Position numbers and translations under genes: made by a program
DNA from: Thinopyrum elongatum
Taxonomy: Eukaryota > Streptophyta > Magnoliopsida > Poales > Poaceae
Assembly: GCA_011799875.1 (NCBI GenBank)
Contig: CM022297.1
Coordinates: 515,285,257-515,349,256 of the forward strand
DNA length: 64,000 bases
Direction: 5' to 3'
Shown here: positions 33,820 to 44,831 of the stretch, piece by piece
How positions within the stretch are numbered: position 1 is the stretch's first letter
Layout of the letters: each line of letters starts with the position of its first letter
The notes under the pieces: generated by a model
The model's database searches: none
Told to the model about the DNA's origin: nothing
Seen by the model: only the letters and a program-made list of their open reading frames with translations

Positions 33820-34220
33820 AGCACGGCTGCACAGGCATCGTGGTTGCCGTGGACGACGCCGTGTCATACCGCGCCTCCCATGCCTACGACCACGCCATCC
33901 GCCGTCAATGCGCGCGTAATCGCGCCCTGCCGGAAGAATAAGAAGCCGGCTATGCGAAGATCGATGAGTCGGTGGCCAGCGCGTCCGCGTCCGCCGCCAA
34001 CATCGAGGGAAAGTAGAACACGGGAGGCCTCTGCCCCATGGATCCCACGAAGGCCACCGCTGGCGCGTCGCCAGCTTGCACAGCTGGTGACTTGCCCAGT
34101 TCTTTATCTTAGACCATCGCCGACCCCCGCCTGGACTACACGGAAGCGGGGGAGACTTCCCTTCACCTTCAATTGAAGCACCTCCTTTGCCACTCCGATG
34201 AGCAGCACAGCCGGACATAG
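33820..34220 (+). pseudogene. Plus-strand decayed frame of unknown family
   Basis: One reading frame (VVAVDDAVSYRASHAYDHAI..., later EAGYAKIDESVASASASA) runs from about 33822 to 34220 with a strong GC third-position bias. It is broken only by in-frame stops at 33939 (TAA), 34014 (TAG) and 34110 (TAG) before TAG at 34218. No frameshift is needed, and the stops look like C-to-T changes of Gln codons. It may be an exon of a gene divergent from the exonuclease-like gene within the same element. The region between them (33210-33820) is promoter-like, GC-rich sequence with a poly-G run near 33810. I do not recognise the protein. Confidence 0.4.
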
Positions 34221-34510
34221 GGAAGATATGGGGGAACTGCAATTGCGAGTGTTAGTGTGGGAGCTTTACTTCAATTTTATTCTTAAAACATGGAGAGCAT
34301 TGGCTCGTTGTATCAGTGCCCTAAGATCAACATGCAAGCATTATTCTGAGGACGCACGCGATCAACTCATTTGCCGTACTTTCACACAAACCAAGTTTGA
34401 ATAGCTTGTTAGGGTTGTTGTCCCCTGCATCATCATGCCATGTTTCACGGCTTGCAAGATTCACAACCAACTCATAAGATTCCCATAATAAGTACAAGAA
34501 AGATGCCTAT

Positions 34511-34755
34511 TGATAACCCACAAGTATAGGGGATCGCGATAGTCTTCGAGGGTAGTATTCACGCAAATTTATTGATTTGACACAAGGGTACACAAAGAAT
34601 ATTTATGAGCCTTAGCAGTTGAGTTGTCAATTCAACCACACCTGGAAAATAATACCTCTGCAGCAAAGTATCTAGTAGCACAGTAGTTTGATGATTTTGG
34701 AAGTAGCAACAGTAATAGAAACAGTAACAGTAGCAGTTTGTAGTGATTGTAACAG
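34511..34755 (-). repeat. Gypsy 3' LTR, outer part
   Basis: Begins TGATAACCCACAAGTATAG on the plus strand and is interrupted at 34755 by element X. It continues at 39011. Confidence 0.85.
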
Positions 34756-35307
34756 TGCTACTAGCTTGCGTTGGTATTTTCCCCGAAGAGGAAGGGATGA
34801 TGCAGCACAGTAGAGATAAGTATTTCCCTCGATTATGAAACCAAGGTTATCGAACCAGTAGGAGAATTACACAACACCTCGTTAGCAGTACCTGCACACA
34901 AACAACAAATCCTTGCACCCAACGAAAACAAGGGGTTGTCAATCCCTTGGCGGTAAGATTGCAAGATTAAATTGTATTTGATAGATTGAAATAAAAATAC
35001 AAAATAAAATAAATAAAAAGAAATGGCAGCAATATTTCTAGGGTTTTAGTTATATGAGATAGATAGACCCAGGGGCCATAGGTTTCACTAGAGGCTTCTC
35101 TCGAGAAAATAGCATACGGTGGGTAGACAAATTACTGTTGGGCACTTGATAGAAAAGTAAATAATCATGATGATATCCAAGGCAATGATCATGTATATAG
35201 GCATCACGTCCAAGATTAGTAAACCGACTCCTGCCTGCATCTACTACTATTACTCCACACATCGACCGCTATCCAGCATGCATCTAGTGTATTAAGTCCA
35301 TAAAAGA
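34756..35307 (-). repeat. Truncated 3' LTR of element X
   Basis: Matches 37426-37988 closely. Similarity stops after CCATAAAAGA at 35307, where element-internal tandem repeats begin, so about 1.0 kb of the LTR start has been deleted. Confidence 0.8.
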
Positions 35308-36515
35308 CAGTTCTCAAAATTTCAATCTTAACAATTCTCAAAATAATATAAGTGAAGCATGAGAATTCATTTCTTCAAAATTTCAATCAAGTCAGTTCTC
35401 AAAATAATATAAGTGAAGCATGAGAATTTATTTCTTCAAAATTTCAATCAACTCTCAAAATAATATAAGTGAAGCATGAGAATTTGCTTCTTCAAAATTT
35501 AGCCACCACCATGCTCAAAAAGATTTAAGTGAAGCACTAGAGCAACTGCCTAGCTCAAAAAATTTAAGTGAAGCACATAGAGTATTCTAACAAATTATGA
35601 TAACATGTGGCTCTCTCAAGATAGGTGTGTGCAGCAAGGATGACTGTGACAAACTAAAAAGCAAACAAAGCAAAGACTCATATCATACAAGACGCTCCAA
35701 GCAAAACACATATTATGTGACGAATAAAAATATAGCTCCAAGTAAAATTACCGATGGTTGGTAGAAGAAAGAGGGGATGCCTTCCGGGGCATCCCCAAGC
35801 TTAGAAGCTTGAGTCTTCCTAGAATATTACCTTGGGGTGCCTCGGGCATCCCCAAGCCTAGGCTTTTGCTACTCCTTATTCCTTCATCCATCATGATCTC
35901 ACCCAAAACTTGATAACTTCAAGCACACAAAACTCAACAAAACCTTCATGAGATCCGTTAGTATAACAAAATAAATCACTACTATAAGTACTGTTGCAAA
36001 CCCATTAATATTTTATTTTTGCATTATACCTACTGTACTCTAACTTCACCATGGCTTATACCCCCCGATACAATCCATAGATTCATCAAAGCAAGCAAGT
36101 AGTGCATCAAAAACAGAATCTGTCAAAAACAAAACAGTCTGTAGAAATCTGAATTATAGTCATACTTTTGTAACTCCAAAAATTCTGAAAAATTAGGCAA
36201 CGCGGGCAATTCATATATCAATATTGTGTAAAAAATTCAGAAGGTTCTGACATTACAGTACAAAAACAAAATTCCGGCACTGGACGTAAAACTTTCTATT
36301 TTCAAACAGCATCAATTATACTATCTTCCAAATCATCCCAAAGGTATTACTTGGCACAAACACTAATTAAAAACACAAAAACACCATCATACCAGTAGCA
36401 TGACATTAAAAACACACCATAACAGAAACTTATAACAAAAATTTATTTTATTCATTGGGTTGCCTCCCAACAAGCGCTATTGTTTTATGCCCCTAGCTAG
36501 GCATAATGCATAGTT
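35308..36515 (-). other. 3' non-coding cassette of element X
   Basis: Contains about six ATATAAGTGAAGCATGAG-type tandem units (35345-35575). A perfect hairpin follows, with GGGGATGCC at 35773-35781, loop TTCCGG and GGCATCCCC at 35788-35796, then a weaker copy with GGCATCCCCAAGC near 35846. After that come an AAAAATTCTGAAAAATTAGG segment and GGGTTGCCTCCCAACAAGCGC. The same parts, in the same order, occur in element Y (57900-59140). Confidence 0.7.
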
Positions 36516-37217
36516 TCAAGTGGTGTCATCTTTCTTCTTCTTATCCAAAGATGCACTTTCATCAGAAGTTTTTTCAAAGGCAATATGGAACACATCATCC
36601 ATAGAAATTTTAGCATTAGCAAGTTGTCCATCTGTAAATCCCTCTTGATTACCGGTTACAATCCAAGAGTATTGTCTATTAACACTATTGAAAACTTGTT
36701 GGATTATATTCAAAGGAGGAACCTCTTTTTTAGTATTCTCATCAAAGATGTGGTCATTGCGGAACAAATATCTCAACAAGTAATCTCTATCATAAGGGAT
36801 CTCATCTATTACCGGTTTTTCACGGCTCATACCATAAAAATCAAAGATCTCCCTAGCTTCTCGCACTATGTGATCAAATTCATTCATGAGGACAAGGGTA
36901 GCTATTTTCTTAGCTCTAGGGTTTTTTATAACCGGCAACTCAAAAAACAATCTTTGCAAAGTAGGATGGGTGTGAATAAATCTTGTCTCAAGTTTAAGAA
37001 CAAGTGCAGAAATAGCATCGGCATAACTTCTAGTTTCATTAAGTATAGGAGCATCTTCACAAGCCAAGGTTCCAATGCAATTAAAGAATTCTTGGATGAC
37101 ACTTTTTCCTATAACATTCCCATGTCCCAACACAAAAGTTTTAGCATCAAGATTGGTAGAACATTCAATTTTAGGAGTCTTACCATCCTCACTTTTTTCC
37201 ATACCAAAATCAGCCAT
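36516..37217 (-). CDS. Element X orphan ORF, 233 aa, unknown function
   Basis: Intact frame from ATG at 37217 (MADFGMEKSEDGKTPKIE) to TGA at 36516. The start was chosen because the upstream in-frame sequence runs into the primer site region; this ATG lies about 180 nt after the primer site, where gag would begin. The protein is mixed helical-looking, with an acidic/basic N-terminus, a central LVLKLETRFIHTHPTLQRL segment, EFDHIVREAREIFDFYG, and a Lys/Asp-rich tail (SLDKKKKDDTT). No zinc knuckle or enzyme motif is visible. It is the only ORF of the element. It may be a diverged structural protein or a product acting in trans with a partner element. An antisense frame of similar length over the same bases (36585-37289) is judged a shadow. 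Confidence 0.6.
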   Translation of the reverse strand: MADFGMEKSEDGKTPKIECSTNLDAKTFVLGHGNVIGKSVIQEFFNCIGTLACEDAPILNETRSYADAISALVLKLETRFIHTHPTLQRLFFELPVIKNPRAKKIATLVLMNEFDHIVREAREIFDFYGMSREKPVIDEIPYDRDYLLRYLFRNDHIFDENTKKEVPPLNIIQQVFNSVNRQYSWIVTGNQEGFTDGQLANAKISMDDVFHIAFEKTSDESASLDKKKKDDTT

Positions 37218-37396
37218 GATAACAACTTCAAGCAAGCAAATAAGCAAACGAGAAAAAGGCAAACGAAAAATATTTTTGTATTTTTGTAAAAACGTTTTAG
37301 AAGTGGGAGAGACGAAAATGAGAGTCAAATGGAAATAAAGGAAATGCAAGGAGATGAGAGTTTGTGCAAAGGTACTTGATAGATGTTGATGATGTC

Positions 37397-37414
37397 TCCC
37401 CAGCAACAGCGCCA
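37397..37414 (-). other. Primer-binding site of element X
   Basis: TGGCGCTGTTGCTGGGGA on the minus strand, 11 bases inside the 5' LTR. It resembles the complement of a tRNA-Asp 3' end, common in grass gypsy elements. Confidence 0.75.
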
Positions 37415-37425
37415 GAAATTCTTCT

Positions 37426-39005
37426 TGCTACTTGTAGCTTGCGTTGGTATTTTTCCCGAAGAGGAAGGGATGATGCAGCACAGTAGAGATAAGTATTTCC
37501 CTCGATTATGAAACCAAGGTTATCGAACCAGTAGGAGAATCACACAAAACCTCGTTAGCAGCACTTGCACACAGAAAACAAATCCTTGCACCCAACGCAA
37601 ACAAGGGGTTGTCAATCCCTTGGCGGTAAGATTGCAAGATTAAATTGTATTTGATAGATTAATAGATTGAAATAAAAATACAAAATAAAATAAATAAAAA
37701 GAAATAACAGCAATATTTTTAGGGTTTTAGTAATATGAGATAGATAGACCCGGGGGCCATAGGTTTCACTAGAGGCTTCTCTCGAGTAAATAGCATACGG
37801 TGGGTAGACAAATTACTATTGGGCAATTGATAGAGAAGAAAATAATCATGACGATATCCAAGGCGATGATCATGTATATAGGCATCACGTCCAAGATTAG
37901 TAGATCGACTCCTGCCTGCATCTACCACTATTACTCCACACATCAACCGCTATCCAGCATGCATCTAGTGTATTAAGTCCATAAAAGAATGGAGTAATGC
38001 CTTAAGAACGATGACATGATGTAGACAAGATAAAACCCACGAGTGAATACACACATGAATAAACCCCATCTTTTTATCCTTAGTAGCAACGATACATATG
38101 TGTCATGTCCCTTTCTGTCACTGGGATTGAGCACCGCAAGATCGAACCCACTACAAAGCACCTCTTCCCATGGCAAGATAAATCAACTCAGTTAGCCAAA
38201 CCAAATCAATAGATCGGTGAAGAAATATGAGGCTATAATAATCATGCATAAAAGAGATCAGAAAAGACTCAAATAATTTCATGGATAATTTGATCATAAA
38301 CTCGCAATTCATCGGATCCCAACAAACACACCGCAAAAAGTGATTACATCGGATAGAACTCCAAGAACATAGAGGAGAACATTGTATTGAAGATCAAAAA
38401 GAGAGAAGAAGCCATCTAGCTACAGCCTATGGACTCGAAGGTCTATGGTAAACTACTCACGCATCATTGGAAGGGCAGCAAGGTTGATGTAGAGCCCCTC
38501 CGTGATCGATTCCCCCTCCGGCAGATTACCGGAGAAGGACCCCAGATGGGATCTCTCTGGAATAGAAGCTTGCGGCAGCGTAAAAAGTATTTCGTGGACT
38601 CTCCTGAGGGTTTCTGATTTTTTCTGAATTTATAGCGGAAGAATTAGGTCAAACGGAGCTGGGTGGGCCCCATGAGGTATCAGGGCAGGCCTGCACCCCC
38701 CAGGCGCGCCCTGGTGCCTCGTGGCCCACTCCTTCATCTTCTGGCCCTCTCCCGAAGCATCCAGTACTTGTTATGTCCAATAAAAAAATCTCCAAAAAGT
38801 TTCGTGGCATTTGGACATCGTTTGATATTGATTTTCTGTAAAACAAAAACAGGGCAGAAAACAACAACTGGCACTGGGCACTAGGTTAATAGGTTAGTCT
38901 CCAAAAATGATAGATAATTACTATAAATGATTGTAAAAACATCCAAGATTGATAATATAACAGCATGGAACAATCAAAAATTATAGATACGTTGGAGACG
39001 TATCA
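37426..39005 (-). repeat. 5' LTR of element X
   Basis: 1580 bp, TGATACGTCTCC... to ...AGCTACAAGTAGCA on the minus strand. The LTR start is shared with element Y (TGATACGTCTCC), so the two families have related LTR termini. Confidence 0.8.
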
Positions 39006-39010
39006 AACAA

Positions 39011-40166
39011 CAGCAGGAGCAATAGTAACTTAGCAAAGATCAATATGAGAACAGCGTAGGCATTGGATCAGCGATGGATATTCGTGTTGGATGATATTCA
39101 TCATGTAACAGTCACAACCTAGAGTGATACACAATAGCTCTAGTTCATCAATGTAATGTAGGCATGTATTCCGTATGTTGTCATACATGCTTATAATAAG
39201 AACTTGCATAACATCTTTTGTCCTACCCTCCCGTGACAGTGGGGTCCATAAGGAAACTAAGGGATATTAAGGCCTCCTTTTAATAGAGAATCGGAACAAA
39301 TCATTAACACTCAATGAATAAATGAACTCCTCATACTACGGTTATCACTGGAACGAATCCCAACTATTGTCACTTTGGGGTCTACGGATCATAACACATA
39401 ATAGGTGCATACAACTTGCAAGATAGGATCCAAAACTCACTTATATTCATGAAAACATAATAGGTTCAGATCTGAGATCATGGCACTTGGGTTAGTGACA
39501 AGCATTAAGGATAGCAAAGTCATAGCAACATCAATCTCAGGACATAGTGGATACTAGGGAGCAAGCGCTAACAAATTGACTCGATTACATGACAAATCTC
39601 ATCCAACTCCATCACCGTCCAGCAAGCCTACAAAGCAATTACTCACTCTCGGTGGTCAGCATCATGGAATTGTTGATGAAGAAGGGTTGATGATGACGAC
39701 GGCGATGAATTCCCCTCTCCGGAGCCCCGAACGGACTCCAGAACAGCCCTCCCGATGGAGATCAGGAGGTGGTGGCGGCTCTGTATCATAAAACATGATG
39801 GTTTCTTCTCTTTGTTTTTTTCTCCATGAGACGATCTTTATGGAGTTGGAGTTAGGGTAGACGGAGGTCTGTGGGACCCACGAGCTCACTCGGCGGGCCC
39901 TAGGAGGGGGACGCCCCCTGAGCTCGTGGCTCCCTGGTGGCCCCCCTGCAGCAGATCTTTGTGCCAACATTTTTTATATATTCTAGAAAAATTCTCCATA
40001 AATTTTCAGCCCAATCCGAGAACTTTTATTTCTCTAAAAAAATAACACCAAGGTAGTTCTGCTGAAAACAGCGTCAGTCCAGGTTAGTTTCGTTCAAATC
40101 ATGCAAATTAGAGTCCAAAACAAGAGCAAAAGTGTTTGGAAAAGTGGATACGTTTAGGACATATCA
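39011..40166 (-). repeat. Gypsy 3' LTR, inner part
   Basis: Continues the LTR after element X and aligns with 45077-46234 of the other LTR along its whole length. It ends TTAGGACATATCA before the purine tract. Confidence 0.85.
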
Positions 40167-42299
40167 ACTCCTCCAAGCTTAACTCATTGCTTGTCCTCAA
40201 GCAATTCAGTTGACAAACTGAAAGTGACAGAGAAAAACTTTTGCAAACTCTTTTGTTCTCATTGTTGTATATATGCTTAACTAGTGATCAAGTTTTCAGC
40301 CAAGATTATGAACTAACCATATGAATGATAACACTTAGGTCTCATATTTACTCATGACAATAACATAATCAACTAGCGAGCAATAATAAGATATCTCAGA
40401 TGCCAACAATTTGTCAAAATAAACATGATATAATATTATAACATGGTATCTCGCTAGCCCTTTCTGAGACTGCAAAACATAAATGCAGAGCACCTCTAAA
40501 GTTCAAGCAGCGACTAAACATTGTAATTCAGGGTAGAAGAGATTCAGTCATGCTCACATCCAACATTAACTAGACTCAATGCATGTTAAACTAAGAATGA
40601 CAATAGCGCTCTCAAAGTTGGTGCTTGAATGAGAAGGTGATGACTCGACAATAAAAGTAAATAACATGAAAGTAAATAGATAAGCCCTTCACAAAGGGAA
40701 CCAGAGATTTGCAGTGGTGCCGGAGCTCGGAGCTTAAAATAGAGATGATTACATTTTGAGAGGTGTGCTTTTCCTATCAATGTCACAACAAAGGTTTTCA
40801 ATATCTTCCATGCTAAACACATTATCGGCGGTTCCCATGCGGAAATGAAAAGTTTACTCCCCCTCAACTATACAAACACAAGCCATGGCTAGCCAAATTC
40901 TCGGGTGCCCTCCAAAAAATCAACTTTGCAGGGGGTGTTTGTTTTATTATATTTTTATTTTTTTGTTTAGCAGGATTGGGCATCCCCGTTACCAGCCTCT
41001 CTCGTGCAATGACAAGTGAATAAACACCCATCATGGAAATAAACCGCTTAGCATGGAAGATACTGACCGCCCCGTCGCTCCATGAGTGGTACGGGCACAC
41101 AAAACATATGTTTATTTGAATGATTAGAGATGGCACATGCAAATTTACTTGGGACGGTAGAGTAATACGGCATATAGGTAGATATGGTGGACTCATATGG
41201 AACAACTTTGGGTTTAAGGATTTGGATGCACAAGCAGTATTTTCGCTTAGTACAGGCGAAGGCTAGCAAATAGATTGAGAAGTGACCAACTAGAGAGCGA
41301 TAACTGTCATAATCTTGCATTGCGAATATTAAAAATTAAATACGAGCATGAGTAGGATATAAACACCCTAAACATAAATATCATGAAGGCTGCATTGGTT
41401 TTGCTTCAACTACATGTATGAACATGTGCCAAGTCAAGCCACTTGAATTATTTAGAGGAGGATACCATACTAACATACTACATCACAACCACTATAATGC
41501 ATGTTGACACTCAAGATAAGTCATTATCAAATCCTAGCTACTTAGACATGGCATGAGCAACTATAATCTCTAATTGTCATCACAAACATATTTACTCATA
41601 ATACGTTGAATCGAGATCTACTGAGTTAAACATATTTACAAAAACGGAAAACAAAAAGAGTTCATACCAACTTTCCTTCACCACAATCACTTCATCATAT
41701 CATCATCCTTATTGCCTTTCACTTGCACGGTCGAATGATGTGAAAATAATAATAGTGTAAGTGTGCCGTGGACTAAGTTGAAATCTGCAAACATTACTCA
41801 AAGGAGAAGACAAGGAGATACTGGCTCTTTCATTAGAACAAAGGTAATGCATATGAGAGCCACTCAACAATTAAAATGAAGTCTTCTCCTTACGACAACT
41901 CAAAGAAAAGAAAAGAATTTCAAAGAAACACACTGAAATATTTTTGGAGTGTTTAGCTTTTCTGAAGAAAACAAACTAACTTAGGAAAAAATGAAAAGCG
42001 AGAAAAACTATTTACATGGGATAACTCCCAACAAACAAAAGAAGAAACAAGAAATATTTTTGGGTTTTCTTTTAATACTACGAACTAACTAAACAACGAA
42101 GAAAAACCAACAAGAAGCGAGAAATATTTTTGGATTTTCAAAGTTTTTCAAACACACAAAAGAAGAAAGAATAAAAACTAACATGGATATACAATGAAAA
42201 ATGATGAACACCGACAACTGGAATGAATGTCTGGTACATGAATGTAATGTCAGTGTGAAATATGTGCTCCCCAAGCTTAGGCTTTTGGCCTAACTTGGT
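40167..42299 (-). other. 3' internal non-coding region of the gypsy element
   Basis: AT-rich, with no supported gene. The purine tract lies next to 40167. A second AAGCTTGGGGAGC tract lies near 42268, just after the last coding remnant. Confidence 0.55.
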
Positions 42300-42581
42300 C
42301 TATGGCCACGGCTGGTAATAGTCAGATCCAGGGAAATGCTGAGGCTCCTGGGGCTCCCACTGATAGGTAGGCTTCGGGGCCGGTCCTGGTGGCGGTGTCA
42401 AGCCCCAATAGGTGTAAATGTCCTCAGGCATAATAGTGTACCTACCCCTGGAAAGATCGAACAAAGCAGGTGCAGGCAAAGTAATAACCTCACGGGTGCC
42501 CTGACTAAATACCAATTTATACCGAAATCGAATCCTGCCGGAGTTAATGAAATTATGCTCAACCATGCTATCATAATCCAA
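42300..42581 (-). pseudogene. Downstream Pro/Tyr-rich frame fused after the pol deletion
   Basis: Encodes MDYDSMVEHNFINSGRIRFR and a Pro-rich tail (GLTPPPGPAPKPTYQWEP...). It overlaps the end of the gag frame in another phase. In full-length relatives a frame of this kind lies 3' of pol; that placement is from memory. Its position straight after gag marks the deletion junction near 42600. Confidence 0.45.
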
Positions 42582-42599
42582 ATATTTTGTAAGTAAAAG

Positions 42600-44750
42600 T
42601 TCATATATTTAGCATACGGGGGCATTTTTAATATATCAGTAAAACATATCTGCAAGTACAAAGGTCTAAGCATTTCAACAAAGCGATTAAAATCCCCCTT
42701 AGCCTTATATTTTAAAGCCTTACTGGGGAAAGGCATAGGTTTTTGAACCCATGATTCTCTTTTTCTACCATGCTTTCTAGCAACTAAATCTCTTTTATCA
42801 TATTGTTTATTCTGAGGAGGTGGGTTATCAAGATCAACCGCAGGTTCTATTTCTACATCATTATAAAACTCTTTATCATTGTTTGGTTGAACATTAACAT
42901 CATCATTAACAGCATAATCATTTTCATTGTCAATAGGTGGATGTTCATTAACAGATTGTGTCTCAGCATCACAAATATAAACATCATGAGGATTCTCGGA
43001 AGGTTTTTCTATAACTGGTTCACTAGAAGAATGCAAAGTTCTATCCATTTTCTTCTTCTTCTTCTTCTTCTTCTTCTTCTTCTTCATCTTAGGTGAACTA
43101 GGTGCGTCATTATTAATTCTTTGAGAATCTTGCTCAATTCTTTTAGAATGACCTTCAGGATATAGAGGGTTCTTACTCATTTTACCACCTCTAGTTACTA
43201 CTCTAATGGCATGATCAGTTTTATTATTCATCTCATTAAACAAATCATTTTGTGACTTAGAGACTTGTTCTAGTTGAGTGTAAACCATGGATGAATTTTT
43301 ACATAAGCCTTTAACATCATTAGCAATTCTAAACATCAAATCACTCAAGCATTCAATCATGATGTAATTACGTTTTAATTGATTGCTAACATATCTATTA
43401 AAGTTTTCTTGCTTCACAACAAAGTTATCAAATTCATCCAGGCATTGACTAGGAGATTTATTATATGGAATATCACCCTCATCAAATCTATAAAGAGAAT
43501 TTACCTCTACTACCTGTGTCGGAGTGTCAAGCCCATGTATTTCTTCAATAGGTGGTAGATTCTTAGCATCTTCAGATTTAATACTTTTCTCCTTCAGAGA
43601 TTTCTTAGCTTCTTGCATATCTTCTGGACTTAGGAATAGAATACCTCTCTTCTTTGGAGTTGGCTTAGGTGGTGGCTCAGGAAGTGTCCAATCATCGGCA
43701 TTTCTCAATATATTATTTAATAGTTCTTCATCCTGTTCAACAGTTCATTCCCTGAAAACTAAACCAGCACAACTATCTAGGTAGTCCCTAGAAGCATCGG
43801 TTAGTCCATTTTAAAAGATATCAAGTATTTCATGTTCTTAAGAGGATGATCACGCAAGGCATTAAGTAATTGGAGGATCCTCCCCCAAGCTTGAGGGAGA
43901 TGCTCTTTCTTAATTTGCACAAAGTTATATATTTCCTGTAAGGCAGCTTATTTCTTATGAGTAGGAAAATATTTTTCAGAGAAGTAGTATATCATATGCT
44001 AGGGACTACGCACACAACCAGGAGCAAGAGTATTGAACCATTCTTTAGCATCACCCTTTAATGAGAAAGGAAACAACTTAAGAATGTAGTAGAAGCGAAT
44101 TTTTTCTCATGAGCAAACAGGGTGGCTATATCATTTAATTTAGTAACGTGTGCCACAACAGTATCAGCTTCATAACCATGAAAAGGTTCAGATTCTACCA
44201 AAGTAATAAGTCCAGGATCAATGAAGAATTCATAATCCTTATCAGTAACAAAGATAGGAGAAGTAGCAAATTTAGGATCATATTTCATTCTTTCTATCAT
44301 AGCCTTTTCTTTTAGCTTACTCACTAATTTCTTAAGATCATCTCTATCATTACAAGCAAGAAATTATCTAGCAATCTCCCCATCCATAAGATAACCCTTA
44401 GGTACTTTAGGCATTTCATATCAAATAGGAGAGCTAGACATATTAGGTGAACCATAATTTTTAGTAGTTTGAGCATTCTCAAATTCTTTAGCTTTAGCAA
44501 TTTGTTCATCAAGAAATTCACCTAGTGGCACAAGTTCATCAAGCAGAGTACTAGCATCATCAGAAGTTTCATTTATATCAGAAGTAGTATCATCAATTAC
44601 TTGCGACATAGCAGAATGGATAACAGGTGGTGGTGTTGCAAGTCTACTTAAAATAGAAGGTGAATCAAGTGCAGAGTGTGATGGTAGTTCCTTACCTCGC
44701 CTCGTCTTAGAGGGTACGATCTTGGTTTTAACATCTTTCAGGTTCTCCAT
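42600..44750 (-). pseudogene. Gypsy gag pseudogene
   Basis: Gag builds the virus-like particle. The start ATG is at 44750 (MENLKDVKTKIVPSKTRRG). In-frame stops (for example near 44421 and 44365) and a frameshift near 44070 break it. The core block LFPFSLKGDAKEWFNTLAP (44050-44090) is the retrotransposon gag signature. A long C-terminal frame (43708 to about 42600) follows. It includes a poly-Lys run encoded by a (TTC)n microsatellite, an acidic Asn/Asp-rich part and KPMPFPSKALKYKAKGDFNR, which normally leads into the protease. At about 42600 the frame leaves the known protein (after PPYAKYM), so protease, RT and integrase are absent. The other gypsy element's gag is not in the window for comparison. 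Confidence 0.75.
43049..43086. repeat. (TTC)n microsatellite inside gag
   Basis: About 12 uninterrupted TTC units, read on the minus strand as a poly-Lys run in gag. Confidence 0.95.
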
Positions 44751-44801
44751 AGTGATAAGCATATGTATAAATCCCAAGTGAACTCAATAAACAAAGCTAT
44801 G

Positions 44802-44820
44802 CTCCCTAGAAACGGCACCA
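44802..44820 (-). other. Primer-binding site of the gypsy element (diverged)
   Basis: TGGTGCCGTTTCTAGGGAG on the minus strand, 11 bases inside the 5' LTR. It is a mutated form of TGGCGCCGTTGCCGGGGA. Confidence 0.7.
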
Positions 44821-44831
44821 GAAAAAGGCCT

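Larger units (their letters stand above)
27875..34510. mobile_element. Second CACTA transposon, left end and body
   Basis: CACTAAAAAAACACTTCC begins at 27875 inside the gypsy protease. Nearby inverted or direct TTCCATGACA, TTCTATGACA and TTATGACAGAA motifs form the subterminal zone (27900-28110). The body carries tandem repeats (28218-32040), an exonuclease-like pseudogene and a plus-strand pseudogene. No matching TAGTG end was found before 34510, where a gypsy element is inserted. Sequence continues across that insertion at 46240, so the element may extend further or be truncated. The terminal motif is clear; the extent is inferred. Confidence 0.6.
34756..39005 (-). mobile_element. LTR element X, non-autonomous, with one orphan ORF
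   Basis: Inserted in the gypsy LTR with near-perfect 5-bp TSD (AACAG at 34751-34755, AACAA at 39006-39010). Ends are TGATACGTCTCC (minus, at 39005) and AGTAGCA (at 34756). The 5' LTR is 37426-39005 (1580 bp). The 3' LTR is only 34756-35307: the part matching 37989-39005, and the purine tract, are gone. The interior has a tRNA-Asp-like primer site, one ORF and a 3' non-coding cassette. No protease, RT or integrase is present. Confidence 0.8.

Noticed and set aside
36585..37289. Long plus-strand frame (234 codons) antisense to the element X ORF
   Set aside because: Composition is Ser/Ile/Lys-rich as expected for the complement of the real frame. Its start does not sit after a primer site or splice acceptor, and the sense frame fits the element's orientation.
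42803..43096. Plus-strand frame with an Ile-rich start and poly-Leu end
   Set aside because: It is the complement of the gag Asn/Asp-rich part and the (TTC)n run, so it is a shadow frame.
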